Below, one piece after another: positions 15,804-24,443 of a stretch of DNA of 64,000 nt. Below the pieces are notes generated by a model. The model ran no database searches. It had not been told where the DNA came from and saw only the letters and a program-made list of their open reading frames with translations. The position numbers were made by a program, and so were the translations under genes. The number at the start of each line of letters is the position of its first letter. Position 1 is the first letter of the stretch. This stretch comes from UBA1941 sp046329575 (lineage in GTDB: Bacteria; Bacteroidota; Bacteroidia; Chitinophagales; LD1), in the NCBI GenBank assembly GCA_046329575.1, contig JAXLUJ010000009.1, forward strand, positions 104,920 to 168,919, in the 5' to 3' direction.

Positions 15804-16199
15804 CTATTGTTCTTCGAAACGGATTTCCTGAATCACAAAACTTCCGCCAGACTGTTTCGCATACACGTAAGCGCGGTAATTACCGGCCGAAGTGGCCAAA
15901 TTACCAATAAAGTATTTGGAACCTTCAGGCGATGAACCCTGATGGGCAATAGCGAACGACCGCGGAACATGACTGCTGAAAAAATTGCGGAGCACTACCT
16001 CGGCCTGCGATTTGCTGTACGAATTTTGAGCGTCCTTCACACTAATTTCTACATTACCCTGAAAGTATTCAGCCAAAGCTGAAGCATTGCCGGTGCGGAT
16101 GGCGTCGGCTATATTATCGAACGACTGGGCATTTCCCGACAGATGCAAACCTGCCAAAAAAGCCAAAAGAAAAATAAAACGATTCATGAACTTGCTCAT
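15804..16199 (-). CDS. DUF4783-type secreted protein
   Basis: 131 residues with a signal peptide (FIFLLAFLAGLHLSGNAQ). The rest (FDNIADAIRTGNASALAEYF ... YRAYVYAKQSGGSFVIQEIR) has the look of a small NTF2-like fold and matches my memory of the DUF4783 proteins that precede nadC in many Bacteroidota. Periplasmic or outer-membrane facing by inference; function unknown. ATG at 16199 is used; ATG at 16187 (MNRFIF) would also give a good signal peptide. Confidence 0.8.
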   Translation of the reverse strand: MSKFMNRFIFLLAFLAGLHLSGNAQSFDNIADAIRTGNASALAEYFQGNVEISVKDAQNSYSKSQAEVVLRNFFSSHVPRSFAIAHQGSSPEGSKYFIGNLATSAGNYRAYVYAKQSGGSFVIQEIRFEEQ

Positions 16200-16313
16200 T
16201 GCTGTAATCTATCGCGATTATTTTACGAATTTCGTGCCGAAAATCTGTCGAAGGCTCATTTTATTGAAAACAATAATATTTAATCGCCTCACATATATCA
16301 AATTTTATTGCAC

Positions 16314-17837
16314 ATGAATCAGAAGGTTGCGCTTGTTATTATGGACGGCTGGGGACATGGTTTGCAGCCGGAGCGTTCGGCTATTGCCTCAGCTAACGTC
16401 CCATTTATTCAAAGTTTGTATCAAAAATACCCTCATACTGAATTACTTACGCATGGTGAGGACGTGGGTTTGCCTGCCGGCCAAATGGGCAACAGCGAAG
16501 TTGGTCATCTGAATATTGGAGCAGGAAGAATTGTTTATCAGGAGCTTTTACGAATCAATATGGCCATTCGGTCGGGCGAACTGGCAAAAAATCAGAAATT
16601 ATTGGCTGCCTTCGATTATTGTAAAAAAACCGGAAGACGCATGCACTTGATGGGCCTGGTAAGCGATGGAGGGGTTCATTCGCACATAGCGCATTTGATG
16701 GCCCTTTGCACCTTGGCAAGTGAGTTCGGATTGAAAAGCGATCAGATTGTTATTCATGCCTTTACTGATGGCCGGGATACCGATCCCAAAAGCGGAAGGC
16801 ATTTTATTGCTCAACTTCTGGAACATTTGAAAAAGACCGGTGGCCATTTGGCCACTGTTTGTGGAAGATATTACGGAATGGACCGCGATAACCGCTGGGA
16901 ACGTGTTCGGGTGGCTTATGATGCCTTAGTAAAGGGAGAGGGATACCGAACCGGAAATATTTTAGAAGCCATAGAGAAAAGTTATGCTGAAGGTGTAACC
17001 GATGAATTTATTAAACCGATCATTTTGTCAGATGGATCTGAACCAAAATTTTTGTTGAAAGAAGAGGACGCGGTTTTGTGTTTCAATTTCCGAACGGATC
17101 GGTGCCGGGAGATTGTGAAAGTACTTACACAGCAAGACTTTCCGGAATTCGGAATGAAGTGCCTTCCGTTGCATTTCACTACCATGACTATTTATGATCA
17201 CACCTTCAAAAATGTTTCTAACATTTTTCATAACGTAGATCTTACGATGACGTTAGGTGAAGTGCTAGCCGAAAATGGTATATCGCAGTTGCGCGCGGCA
17301 GAAACGGAAAAATACCCTCATGTCACTTTCTTTTTCAACGGCGGTAGAGAAACGCCATTTGAAGGTGAAAGCCGCATTATGGAACCTTCGCCCAAGGTGG
17401 CTACATACGATCTTCAACCGGAAATGAGTGCACGGCCATTGGCTAATCGGGTGGTGCAATTCATTGAAGAAAATAAACCGGGTTTTGTGTGCCTCAACTT
17501 CGCCAATACCGATATGGTAGGCCATACCGGAGTTTTTTCAGCCGTAGTAAAAGCTGCCGAAACGGTGAACGATTGTGTGAAAAGCGTGGTTGAAGTTTGT
17601 TTAAAAAACGATTACACCGTTCTTTTAACTGCCGACCACGGCAATGCAGATTACATGATTAATGATGATGGAAGTCCGAATACCGCGCATACCATGAATC
17701 TGGTGCCATTATTCCTAATCGATAAGAACAATCACCCTGCCCTTCATGCCGGGAGATTATCAGACATTGCTCCAACGGTATTAAAGTTGATGCACCTGCC
17801 TCAACCGTCACAAATGACCGGCAAAGCGCTTTTTTGA
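16314..17837 (+). CDS. gpmI: 2,3-bisphosphoglycerate-independent phosphoglycerate mutase
   Basis: Interconverts 3- and 2-phosphoglycerate in glycolysis using two Mn ions. 507 residues, the family length. D11 in MDGWGHG is the first metal ligand, Ser61 in QMGNSEVGHLNIG is the phosphoserine nucleophile, FTDGRDTDP and GRYYGMDRD are substrate-site motifs, and TADHGNADYM with NTAHTMN completes the metal sites. Start at ATG 16314; the frame is open six bases further to a TTG. Single gene; convergent to a collagen-like gene with a 9 bp gap. Confidence 0.97.
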   Translation: MNQKVALVIMDGWGHGLQPERSAIASANVPFIQSLYQKYPHTELLTHGEDVGLPAGQMGNSEVGHLNIGAGRIVYQELLRINMAIRSGELAKNQKLLAAFDYCKKTGRRMHLMGLVSDGGVHSHIAHLMALCTLASEFGLKSDQIVIHAFTDGRDTDPKSGRHFIAQLLEHLKKTGGHLATVCGRYYGMDRDNRWERVRVAYDALVKGEGYRTGNILEAIEKSYAEGVTDEFIKPIILSDGSEPKFLLKEEDAVLCFNFRTDRCREIVKVLTQQDFPEFGMKCLPLHFTTMTIYDHTFKNVSNIFHNVDLTMTLGEVLAENGISQLRAAETEKYPHVTFFFNGGRETPFEGESRIMEPSPKVATYDLQPEMSARPLANRVVQFIEENKPGFVCLNFANTDMVGHTGVFSAVVKAAETVNDCVKSVVEVCLKNDYTVLLTADHGNADYMINDDGSPNTAHTMNLVPLFLIDKNNHPALHAGRLSDIAPTVLKLMHLPQPSQMTGKALF

Positions 17838-17846
17838 AAATGCGTT

Positions 17847-19106
17847 TTACTGGATTGGCTGCGCCACAATATTGTCTTCGCTCCAACTGCTTCCACCGAA
17901 ACTGGAAAGGGTTTGCGTAGTATTATTTACAGCCGTATTTCCTGCTGAATAATAGTACACTTTATTGCTTGCCGAAGTATTGTTAATGATAATAGTTCCG
18001 GCTACAATGGCATACGGAGCGCTTCCAGGTAAACCGCCACTGGCCAAATTGGACCCGATAATATCAGGCGTAGGGCCGCCGCCCGGAACATCGCTGAATG
18101 TAGTTCTCAACCAGAACGCTGAATTATTTGGTGAATTGCCCGCCGTGGCATGAAGCAGCATATTTACACTTACTGCCCATTTCCCCGGAGGCAACGTAAT
18201 CGTAGTTCCGGTGTTCAGATAACCTGTGGTATTGTAGGGAACATTAATACCTGAACCTAAAGTAGCGCTAACGGTTTTGGTGGCCACCACCTGCCAGGTT
18301 CCAACGCCGGAGGCATCACTGGTGAGCACGTATTTGTTTCCTTGCGTTCCATCGGCTAATCGAAAGGCTCCTGCACTGCTACTTTGAATAGTAAGCAAAT
18401 GACTGGGAGCGTTGGTGCCTATACCTACATTGGTGCCATCGTCATATATCTGGCTGCAGGTAGCAGTAGTTCCATCGTTTTTTAACACATAATTGGCGTT
18501 GGTACAGCCCAGTGGGCCTGTGGCACCAATCGGTCCGGTAACTCCGGTAGCCCCATCTACGCCACTAGGACCGGTCATGCCGGTAGCACCTGCTACGCCA
18601 ATGCCGGTAGGCCCGGTTGCTCCTGCAATTCCGGATACACCTGTCGCTCCTACAGCCCCTGCCGTTCCCGGCGAACCAGTTGGTCCGGTGGGTCCGGCAA
18701 TTCCGGCGGCACCTGTGGGTCCTACGGCTCCTAAAGCACCAGACGGACCGGTTGGTCCTAAAGGTCCGGCAGCACCCGTTACGCCCGTTGGTCCTTGCAA
18801 TCCGGCAACGCCTGTTGCGCCTGTTGCACCAGGAACCGGTGGTTTGCAAACGCTTTGCCAGAAGGTGCTGTTCCAAAAGAAAAAGCAGGATGAGTCAGTA
18901 TCGTAAACCATCAGGCCGACGGCCGGTGAAGTGATGGCGATACGTTGTACGGCATTCAACCTTGGTACCAATATGCCTTGTGAGTTGCTGGTAACATCCA
19001 ACACGGCGCTCGGGTGAGGTGTGGCTATCCCGATCCCGATATTGTTCTGGCTAAAGACCCTGAACACCGAAAGAATTGCAAAAAGTAGCGTAAAGTATTT
19101 TCTCAT
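17847..19106 (-). CDS. secreted collagen-like repeat protein
   Basis: 419 residues with a signal peptide (MRKYFTLLFAILSVFRVFSQ). An N-terminal surface-protein segment NIGIGIATPHPSAVLDV, common in Bacteroidota, leads to a collagen-like stretch of about 36 G-x-y triplets (residues 93-200), rich in GPTG and GATG. A second NVGIGT motif follows at about 226, then a beta-rich C-terminal region of about 190 residues that may be a jelly-roll trimerisation head. No type IX sorting domain is visible. Probably an extracellular trimeric fibre; role unknown. Threonine in place of hydroxyproline is usual for bacterial collagens. Confidence 0.85.
   Translation of the reverse strand: MRKYFTLLFAILSVFRVFSQNNIGIGIATPHPSAVLDVTSNSQGILVPRLNAVQRIAITSPAVGLMVYDTDSSCFFFWNSTFWQSVCKPPVPGATGATGVAGLQGPTGVTGAAGPLGPTGPSGALGAVGPTGAAGIAGPTGPTGSPGTAGAVGATGVSGIAGATGPTGIGVAGATGMTGPSGVDGATGVTGPIGATGPLGCTNANYVLKNDGTTATCSQIYDDGTNVGIGTNAPSHLLTIQSSSAGAFRLADGTQGNKYVLTSDASGVGTWQVVATKTVSATLGSGINVPYNTTGYLNTGTTITLPPGKWAVSVNMLLHATAGNSPNNSAFWLRTTFSDVPGGGPTPDIIGSNLASGGLPGSAPYAIVAGTIIINNTSASNKVYYYSAGNTAVNNTTQTLSSFGGSSWSEDNIVAQPIQ
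18507..18830 (-). repeat. collagen-like triplet repeat tract
   Basis: About 108 codons encoding G-x-y triplets (mostly GPT, GAT, GVT, GPS). The register breaks once, near residues 168-170, where a two-residue unit G-I sits between GPT and GVA. The DNA is an imperfect 9-base-family repeat and could vary in length between strains. The opposite strand carries a long proline-rich open frame that is only its mirror. Confidence 0.85.
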
Positions 19107-19283
19107 CAGAATAAAAAATGCGCATTGAAATTACATTTCTCATTCGAAAGCCGATAGGCGTTGTCAACGCAAAAGGCTCGTGATACTAAAGATGTAAATC
19201 AGGGCTAAAACCCTTTGGTAGTCAAATGTTCAGCCTAACGAAAAAAGGAGCGTACTAAAAAGAACGATCGTTTTTATCCACAA

Positions 19284-20495
19284 TCAGGCCACCGCTTCTT
19301 TCACTGCTTGTGCAGCATCTTTCAGTTGAATGACGCTACGAACTTTAAGACCACTATTATCGATTAGTTTTTTTGCCTCTTCTGCATTGGTACCTTGCAG
19401 GCGTACAATTATAGGCACCGGAATATTTCCAATGGAGTTGTAAGCATCTACAATACCTTGTGCTACGCGGTCGCACCGAACAATGCCACCAAAAATGTTC
19501 ACCAAAATAGCCTTTACGTGCGGGTCTTTCAGAATGATGCGGAAAGCTTTTTCTACGCGCTCGGCATTAGCAGTTCCGCCTACATCCAGGAAGTTGGCCG
19601 GTTCACCGCCGGAAAGTTTGATGATGTCCATAGTCGCCATTGCCAATCCGGCGCCATTTACCATGCAACCTACGTTCCCATCCAGTTTCACATAATTCAA
19701 TTCTGCATTTGATGCTTCTACTTCGGTAGGGTCTTCTTCGTTAAGGTCGCGCATGGCCTCCAAATCGGGATGACGGAATAGAGCGTTATCGTCTAAACCG
19801 ATCTTTCCATCTACAGCAATGATTTTATTATCGGAAGTGCGAAGACATGGATTAATTTCAACCATGCTGGCATCTGTGCTTACATACGTCTTATAAACTG
19901 CCTTCAGGAATTTCACCATTTCTTTGAATGCGTTGCCGCTCAAACCCAGATTGAAAGCCATTTTGCGGCATTGAAAATCCTGAAGTCCAACAGCGGGATC
20001 CACCCATTCTTTAAATACTTTTTCCGGCTGGTGTTCTGCCACCTCTTCGATGTCCATGCCGCCTTCGGCCGAATATATGAATGCATTGCGTCCGGTACCG
20101 CGATCCAGCAAAACCGATACATAGTATTCTTTCGGTTCGTTTTCGCCGGGATAGTACACATCTTGGGCGATAAGAACTTTGTTAACTATTTTTCCGGCTG
20201 CGCCGGTTTGTTTGGTAATCAGTTTACCGCCCAATATAGCGGTAGCAATTTCGCGAACACGGTCGTGATTTTTTGCGAGGGCCACTCCGTTTTGATCGGT
20301 TCCCTGAATTTTTCCTTTACCTCGGCCACCGGCATGAATCTGGCTTTTTACCACCACCCAGTCGCTGTTATAATCGGCCTTTAATTTCTCGGCTGCCTTC
20401 ACCGCCTCGTCGGGTGTAGTGGCAACAATACCTTCCTGAATGGCAGCGCCATTTTTCTTCAACAATTCTTTCGCCTGATATTCGTGCAGATTCAT
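19284..20495 (-). CDS. sucC: succinate--CoA ligase (ADP-forming) subunit beta
   Basis: Couples succinyl-CoA hydrolysis to ATP/GTP synthesis in the TCA cycle. 403 residues from MNLHEYQAKELL, the canonical N-terminus; upstream in-frame ATGs would add 19 unrelated residues. ATP-grasp domain: VVVKSQIHAGGRGKGK, the YYPGENEPKEYYVSVLLDRG segment, MVEINPCL and VDGKIGLDDNA; C-terminal CoA-ligase domain: VGCMVNGAGLAMATMD, FLDVGGTAN, VNIFGGIVRCD. The alpha subunit gene sucD is not adjacent. Confidence 0.97.
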   Translation of the reverse strand: MNLHEYQAKELLKKNGAAIQEGIVATTPDEAVKAAEKLKADYNSDWVVVKSQIHAGGRGKGKIQGTDQNGVALAKNHDRVREIATAILGGKLITKQTGAAGKIVNKVLIAQDVYYPGENEPKEYYVSVLLDRGTGRNAFIYSAEGGMDIEEVAEHQPEKVFKEWVDPAVGLQDFQCRKMAFNLGLSGNAFKEMVKFLKAVYKTYVSTDASMVEINPCLRTSDNKIIAVDGKIGLDDNALFRHPDLEAMRDLNEEDPTEVEASNAELNYVKLDGNVGCMVNGAGLAMATMDIIKLSGGEPANFLDVGGTANAERVEKAFRIILKDPHVKAILVNIFGGIVRCDRVAQGIVDAYNSIGNIPVPIIVRLQGTNAEEAKKLIDNSGLKVRSVIQLKDAAQAVKEAVA

Positions 20496-20592
20496 TTGAT
20501 TGTTTTTAGATGCCTGTTTTTGGCGCGGTGAAAATACATTTAGCGCCTTCATTTACAAAAGGAGTTATAAACGCCACTTTCAAAATGGTCAA

Positions 20593-20693
20593 TTTGGCAA
20601 AATTCAGGTGCTATTTTCTGCTCGTTTGCTCGGTTTCTGCCAAAAAATGCCATTTAGTCGTATGGCACGGATTGTGATGTTTGGCGGCCAAAC
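20593..20693 (+). promoter_or_regulatory. palindrome array over the candidate groESL promoter
   Basis: Several TGGC/GCCA inverted repeats lie within 101 bases: TTTGGCA (20593-20599) pairs with TGCCAAA (20638-20644); TGCCAT and ATGGCA flank 8 bases (20648-20667); GTTTGGC-G-GCCAAAC (20679-20693) is a perfect 15-base palindrome. A promoter candidate TTTA (20653-20656), 19 bases, GATGTTTG (20676-20683) lies beneath the last two, one mismatch per element. A sigma54-like -24 element (TGGCACG, 20663-20669) also occurs but its -12 partner is poor. No CIRCE element is present. An operator for a repressor is the simplest reading. Confidence 0.45.
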
Positions 20694-20724
20694 TAATTCA
20701 TTAACCAACTAAAAATTATAAAAC

Positions 20725-21003
20725 ATGGCAGATGTAAAAATGCAACCATTGGCCGACCGCGTACTGGTGAAAGCGGTTGAAGCGGAAACCAAAACCGCCG
20801 GAGGCATTATTATTCCCGATACCGCAAAGGAAAAACCACAACGTGGAACCGTGATCGCCGTTGGTCCGGGAAAAAAAGACGAACCAACCACAGTGAAAAA
20901 GGGAGATACCATTCTGTATGGAAAGTACAGCGGCACTGAGATTCAAATTGATGGGGTTGAATATCTTATCATGCGCGAAAGCGACATCTTCGCAATTCTT
21001 TAA
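20725..21003 (+). CDS. groS: co-chaperonin GroES
   Basis: 92 residues; seven-fold lid of the GroEL chamber. Typical N-terminus MQPLADRVLVKAVEAE, a mobile loop with GGIIIPDTAKEKPQ, GTVIAVGPGK, and VKKGDTILYGKYSGTEI. First gene of the groES-groEL operon, 32 bp ahead of groEL. Likely heat-inducible: the region just upstream carries several palindromes. Confidence 0.98.
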   Translation: MADVKMQPLADRVLVKAVEAETKTAGGIIIPDTAKEKPQRGTVIAVGPGKKDEPTTVKKGDTILYGKYSGTEIQIDGVEYLIMRESDIFAIL

Positions 21004-21035
21004 TTGATTCATAAAAAGTAAAAATCCAATAGTAT

Positions 21036-22676
21036 ATGGCTAAAATGTTATTGTTCGAAACCGATGCCCGCGACCGACTGAAAGCCGGAGTGGACAAATT
21101 GGCAAACACCGTTAAGGTAACCCTGGGTCCTAAAGGCCGCAACGTAATAATCGAAAAGAAGTTCGGTGCGCCTGCTGTAACCAAGGATGGTGTTACTGTT
21201 GCAAAAGAAATTGAACTGGAAGACCCCATCGAAAATATGGGTGCCCAAATGACCAAAGAAGTGGCTTCTAAAACGGCTGATGCTGCCGGCGATGGTACTA
21301 CTACGGCCACCGTTCTGGCACAAGCTATCATCGGCCCCGGTCTGAAAGCCTTGGCTTCAGGTGCCAATCCGATGGACCTGAAACGCGGTATCGATCAAGC
21401 CGTAGCCAATGTGATCGAAAATTTGAAGTCACAATCAGAAACGGTAGGAAGCAACAGCGAAAAAATCAAACAAGTGGCCACCATCTCCGCTAACAATGAT
21501 GCTGAAATCGGTACTATGATTGCGGAGGCCATGGAAAAGGTGACTATCGAAGGAGTGATTACCGTAGAAGAAGCTAAAGGAACTTCAACCGAAGTGAAAA
21601 TTGTGGAAGGTATGCAGTTCGATCGCGGTTATTTGTCGCCGTACTTTGTAACCAATAGCGAAAACATGGAGTGCGAACTTGAAAATCCGTACATCCTGAT
21701 TACCGATAAGAAAATTTCTACGCTTCAGGAAATTCTTCCGGTGCTGGAAAAAACGGCGCAAAGCGGACGCCCGCTGCTAATCATTGCTGAAGACGTAGAA
21801 AGTAATGCGCTGGCTACTTTGGTGGTGAACAAACTTCGCGGCACTTTGAAAATTGCCGCCGTAAAAGCTCCGGGCTTTGGCGACCGCCGCAAAGAAATGC
21901 TGAAAGACATTGCCATTCTTACCGGAGGTATTTCTATCAGCGAGGAACAAGGTTATAAGCTCGAAAATGCTGACCTCAGCTATTTGGGAACTTGCGAAAA
22001 AGTGACCATCGATAAAGATAACACTACTATCGTAAATGGCAGTGGCGAAAAAGCTCAAATCGTAGCCCGCATCAATGAAATCAAAGCACAAATCGAAAAA
22101 ACAACTTCTGATTACGATAAAGAAAAACTTCAGGAGCGTTTGGCTAAGTTGAGCGGTGGTGTGGCCGTGTTGTACATTGGCGCACCAACCGAAGTGGAAA
22201 TGAAAGAAAAGAAAGATCGCGTTGACGATGCCTTGCATGCTACACGCGCCGCCGTTCAGGAAGGTATTGTAGCCGGTGGCGGCACTGCACTGATTCGCGC
22301 ACAAGCTTCATTGGAGAAATTGAAAGGCGCGAACGACGACCAAACAACCGGTATCGCCATTGTTCGCCGCGCTATTGAAGAGCCGCTGCGTACTATCGCA
22401 GCTAACTCAGGCGTGGAAGGTTCAATTGTGGTTGACCGCGTTCGCAAAGGCAAGGGCGATTTTGGTTATAACGCCCGCACCGATGTTTTCGAAGATATGA
22501 AAGCAGCAGGGGTGATCGATCCAACTAAAGTTACGCGTATTGCTCTTGAAAATGCAGCTTCAATAGCCAGCATGTTGCTGACTACCGAAGCCGTGATTGC
22601 CGACAAACCGGAAGAGAAAAAGGCCGCCATGGGTATGCCGGGCGGAATGCCGGGTGGCATGGACGGAATGATGTAA
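21036..22676 (+). CDS. groL: chaperonin GroEL
   Basis: 546 residues; ATP-driven folding chamber with GroES. Seen: VTLGPKGRNVIIEKKFGAP, the ATPase loop AGDGTTTATVLAQAI, GYLSPYFVTN, KAPGFGDRRKEML in the apical domain, and the flexible C-terminal tail ending GMPGGMPGGMDGMM. Full length with no anomaly. Ends in a strong intrinsic terminator at 22697. Confidence 0.98.
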   Translation: MAKMLLFETDARDRLKAGVDKLANTVKVTLGPKGRNVIIEKKFGAPAVTKDGVTVAKEIELEDPIENMGAQMTKEVASKTADAAGDGTTTATVLAQAIIGPGLKALASGANPMDLKRGIDQAVANVIENLKSQSETVGSNSEKIKQVATISANNDAEIGTMIAEAMEKVTIEGVITVEEAKGTSTEVKIVEGMQFDRGYLSPYFVTNSENMECELENPYILITDKKISTLQEILPVLEKTAQSGRPLLIIAEDVESNALATLVVNKLRGTLKIAAVKAPGFGDRRKEMLKDIAILTGGISISEEQGYKLENADLSYLGTCEKVTIDKDNTTIVNGSGEKAQIVARINEIKAQIEKTTSDYDKEKLQERLAKLSGGVAVLYIGAPTEVEMKEKKDRVDDALHATRAAVQEGIVAGGGTALIRAQASLEKLKGANDDQTTGIAIVRRAIEEPLRTIAANSGVEGSIVVDRVRKGKGDFGYNARTDVFEDMKAAGVIDPTKVTRIALENAASIASMLLTTEAVIADKPEEKKAAMGMPGGMPGGMDGMM

Positions 22677-22696
22677 TCTTCTGTTTGATACATTTA

Positions 22697-22728
22697 AAAG
22701 ACCATGGCGAAAGTCATGGTCTTTTTTT
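22697..22728 (+). terminator. intrinsic terminator of groESL
   Basis: AAAGACCATG (22697-22706) pairs with CATGGTCTTT (22715-22724). Two further pairs (G-T and C-G) close a GAAA tetraloop at 22709-22712. A run of T follows to 22729. Strong hairpin. Confidence 0.9.
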
Positions 22729-22735
22729 TGGCGCC

Positions 22736-22907
22736 TGCCGGCCATTGCATTGCCGCAACCCCCTTTAAGGTTGCAATGGCCGGCACCGGGTGCTTTCGGG
22801 GTTCGGCTTCGCCTCCCGTACTCGCTCGTTCCTCGCTCGTACCGCTCGCCAAGGCTCGCGCCCTGCCGCCCCCTGGCGCAAACGCCCGGCTGTTTCTTTC
22901 TATCTAA
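22736..22907. repeat. GC-rich palindromic intergenic element
   Basis: Perfect 14-base inverted repeat: TGCCGGCCATTGCA (22736-22749) and TGCAATGGCCGGCA (22772-22785), with an inner alternative pairing GCAACC / GGTTGC (22755-22760 / 22769-22774). It is followed by a stretch visibly richer in G and C than its neighbours that holds CTCGCTCGT twice (22821-22829, 22832-22840) and many CTCG/GCTCG words. No credible coding potential. The composition and palindrome resemble REP/MITE-type chromosomal repeats; only one copy lies in the window. Confidence 0.6.
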
Positions 22908-22946
22908 AATAAAACGATAAGTTAAGGTTAACGGCTGGCTTGGCTG

Positions 22947-23168
22947 TTATGACAATAACTTCACTAACGAAACCGTAAGTGTAACACAGCCTGCTGCCAT
23001 TGCGCCTAATTTCAACAGTAAACGCATTTCCATTTCCCGCAAATCGCGTTTAGTAGCCATTTGTTCTTCCAAAATAGACTGCAACGTTTCGGCTTGTACT
23101 TCGGCCTGCAGCTCGGTAAAACCGGCGGCCCGCAGTTTTTTTGAATAGGAAAGTGTGTCGAAAGACAT
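22947..23168 (-). CDS. DUF1640-like small coiled-coil membrane protein
   Basis: 73 residues from ATG 23168 (MSFDTLSYSKKLRAAGFTE); in-frame ATGs at 23183 and 23201 would lengthen it. The FDTL...KKL..AGF start, QAE.QAETL..ILEEQMATKRDL coiled coil, basic stretch and single C-terminal membrane helix (AAGCVTLTVSLVKLL) match the small bacterial DUF1640 (CCDC90-like) proteins. Function of the bacterial members is unknown. It sits alone beside the GC-rich palindromic element, so acquisition by transfer is possible. Confidence 0.7.
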   Translation of the reverse strand: MSFDTLSYSKKLRAAGFTELQAEVQAETLQSILEEQMATKRDLREMEMRLLLKLGAMAAGCVTLTVSLVKLLS

Positions 23169-23322
23169 ATGGATTTCGGTCATAAGGTGGGTTTTATTCA
23201 TGCTAAATTATAGAAGTACGAACAACTTCGAAAACAGCAATAGTTAATTAACATAGATGATGTTTTCTTCATCATTTACTCTTGCACCCTAACCAAAACC
23301 GTATGGTTCATACATGTGCGCC

Positions 23323-24348
23323 TTAAGCTCCCAGGCGTTTCAAAGCTTTTGCGGCAAGGTCGTATTTTGGGTTCAAATTCACGCACTGCTGATACAGCGA
23401 TTTGGCTTCGTCTATCCGATGCAGTTGTTCTGCGCAAACGCCTTTTTTGTAGTAGGCTTCTGCGAATGTTGGATCTATTTTGATGGCCATTCCAAAATAC
23501 TTATAACCCTGCTCAAAGGAATCGGTCATCAGATAGCTGTAACCTAAAGCATAAAGCGCATCTTCATTTCGATAATTGTTCTCAATTATTTTTTTGAAAG
23601 TTTCAATGCTGGCGCTGTACTGCCCGGCTTCCTGCTCGGCATAACCTTTTGCATAAAGCGCATCTTCGCCCTTGGGATTCACCTTTACGGCATTGTCGAT
23701 ATATTTTTGAGCCATCTTATCGCCCCGCTGCTGCATCAATAATCCGATTTGCAAAAAGGCATCTGCATTTTTCGGATCTTGTTCCGATGCCGTTTGGAAC
23801 GAGGAAATTGCTTTGGTGGTGTCGCCCATTTCTTTAAACGCCATCCCTTTCTGAAAATAAATTTCCGGATTGAACATATCCCGGTCTAATGCCGCATTGT
23901 AGAACTGCAGGGCACGTTTATAATCCTTCATCAGATAACAAAACTTTCCGCCATACACATAGTATTTTATGTTGGCAGAATCAGTGGAAATGGCCTTCTG
24001 CATCAGCATTACGGCACGTTGAGGTTCATTGTCCTGAATGAAAAGGTCGCCGGCATACAAAAAATAATCCGGCCTTACCGAATCAAGCGATAGCGCTAAA
24101 AACATATCAGTGAGCGCCGATTTCAAATCGTTCTGCCCCTGATACAGTTGTGCCCGCTGAAAGTACAGTTCCGGGTTTAGGGAATCATTTTTGATCATGG
24201 CATCCAGATCTTTGATCGCTTTGATTTTCACTGTGGCGGAATCTGTTTTGGGCTGGTCATTTGTTTTAGGGGCATTGCACTGTTTGCAAGCGGGCAACAT
24301 CCACATTAGTACAGTTCCAATCAACAGCATCCATATGAGCTTCTTCAT
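23323..24348 (-). CDS. TPR-repeat lipoprotein
   Basis: 341 residues from ATG 24348. Lipoprotein signal MKKLIWMLLIG...MLPAC with the lipobox L-P-A-C and Cys21. After a short linker with charged and Thr/Asp residues come about eight tetratricopeptide repeats (for example NPELYFQRAQLYQGQNDLKS, NPEIYFQKGMAFKEMGDTTK and FAEAYYKKGVCAEQLHRIDE). Membrane-tethered scaffold for protein contacts; partners unknown. The longer in-frame start at 24384 is unlikely because it would bury the lipobox. Confidence 0.88.
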   Translation of the reverse strand: MKKLIWMLLIGTVLMWMLPACKQCNAPKTNDQPKTDSATVKIKAIKDLDAMIKNDSLNPELYFQRAQLYQGQNDLKSALTDMFLALSLDSVRPDYFLYAGDLFIQDNEPQRAVMLMQKAISTDSANIKYYVYGGKFCYLMKDYKRALQFYNAALDRDMFNPEIYFQKGMAFKEMGDTTKAISSFQTASEQDPKNADAFLQIGLLMQQRGDKMAQKYIDNAVKVNPKGEDALYAKGYAEQEAGQYSASIETFKKIIENNYRNEDALYALGYSYLMTDSFEQGYKYFGMAIKIDPTFAEAYYKKGVCAEQLHRIDEAKSLYQQCVNLNPKYDLAAKALKRLGA

Positions 24349-24395
24349 TCTACAAGAATAAGCATAAGCGATGAGTTGATTCAAGTATGCTCAAA

Positions 24396-24426
24396 CAAAA
24401 ACGGCATCCAATGGATGCCGTTTTTG
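24396..24426 (-). terminator. intrinsic terminator of the collagen-C1q gene
   Basis: Stem of 14 pairs: CAAAAACGGCATCC (24396-24409) with GGATGCCGTTTTTG (24413-24426), three-base loop. Read on the minus strand, GGATGCCG is followed by TTTTTGTTTG. It lies 17 bp beyond the stop of the minus-strand gene at 24444. Confidence 0.85.
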
Positions 24427-24443
24427 TTTTTTTAGAGAATTCG

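Noticed and set aside
18493..18906. Long proline-rich open frame on the plus strand
   Set aside because: It is the mirror of the minus-strand G-x-y collagen tract; the repeat removes stop codons on both strands. The same applies to 24805-25014.
20663..20679. Sigma54 promoter before groES
   Set aside because: The -24 element TGGCACG is good but the -12 position reads TGTGA instead of TTGC; kept only as an alternative in the regulatory feature.
22704..22907. 67-codon open frame after groEL
   Set aside because: It starts inside the terminator hairpin and runs through the GC-rich palindromic element; composition, not selection, keeps it open.
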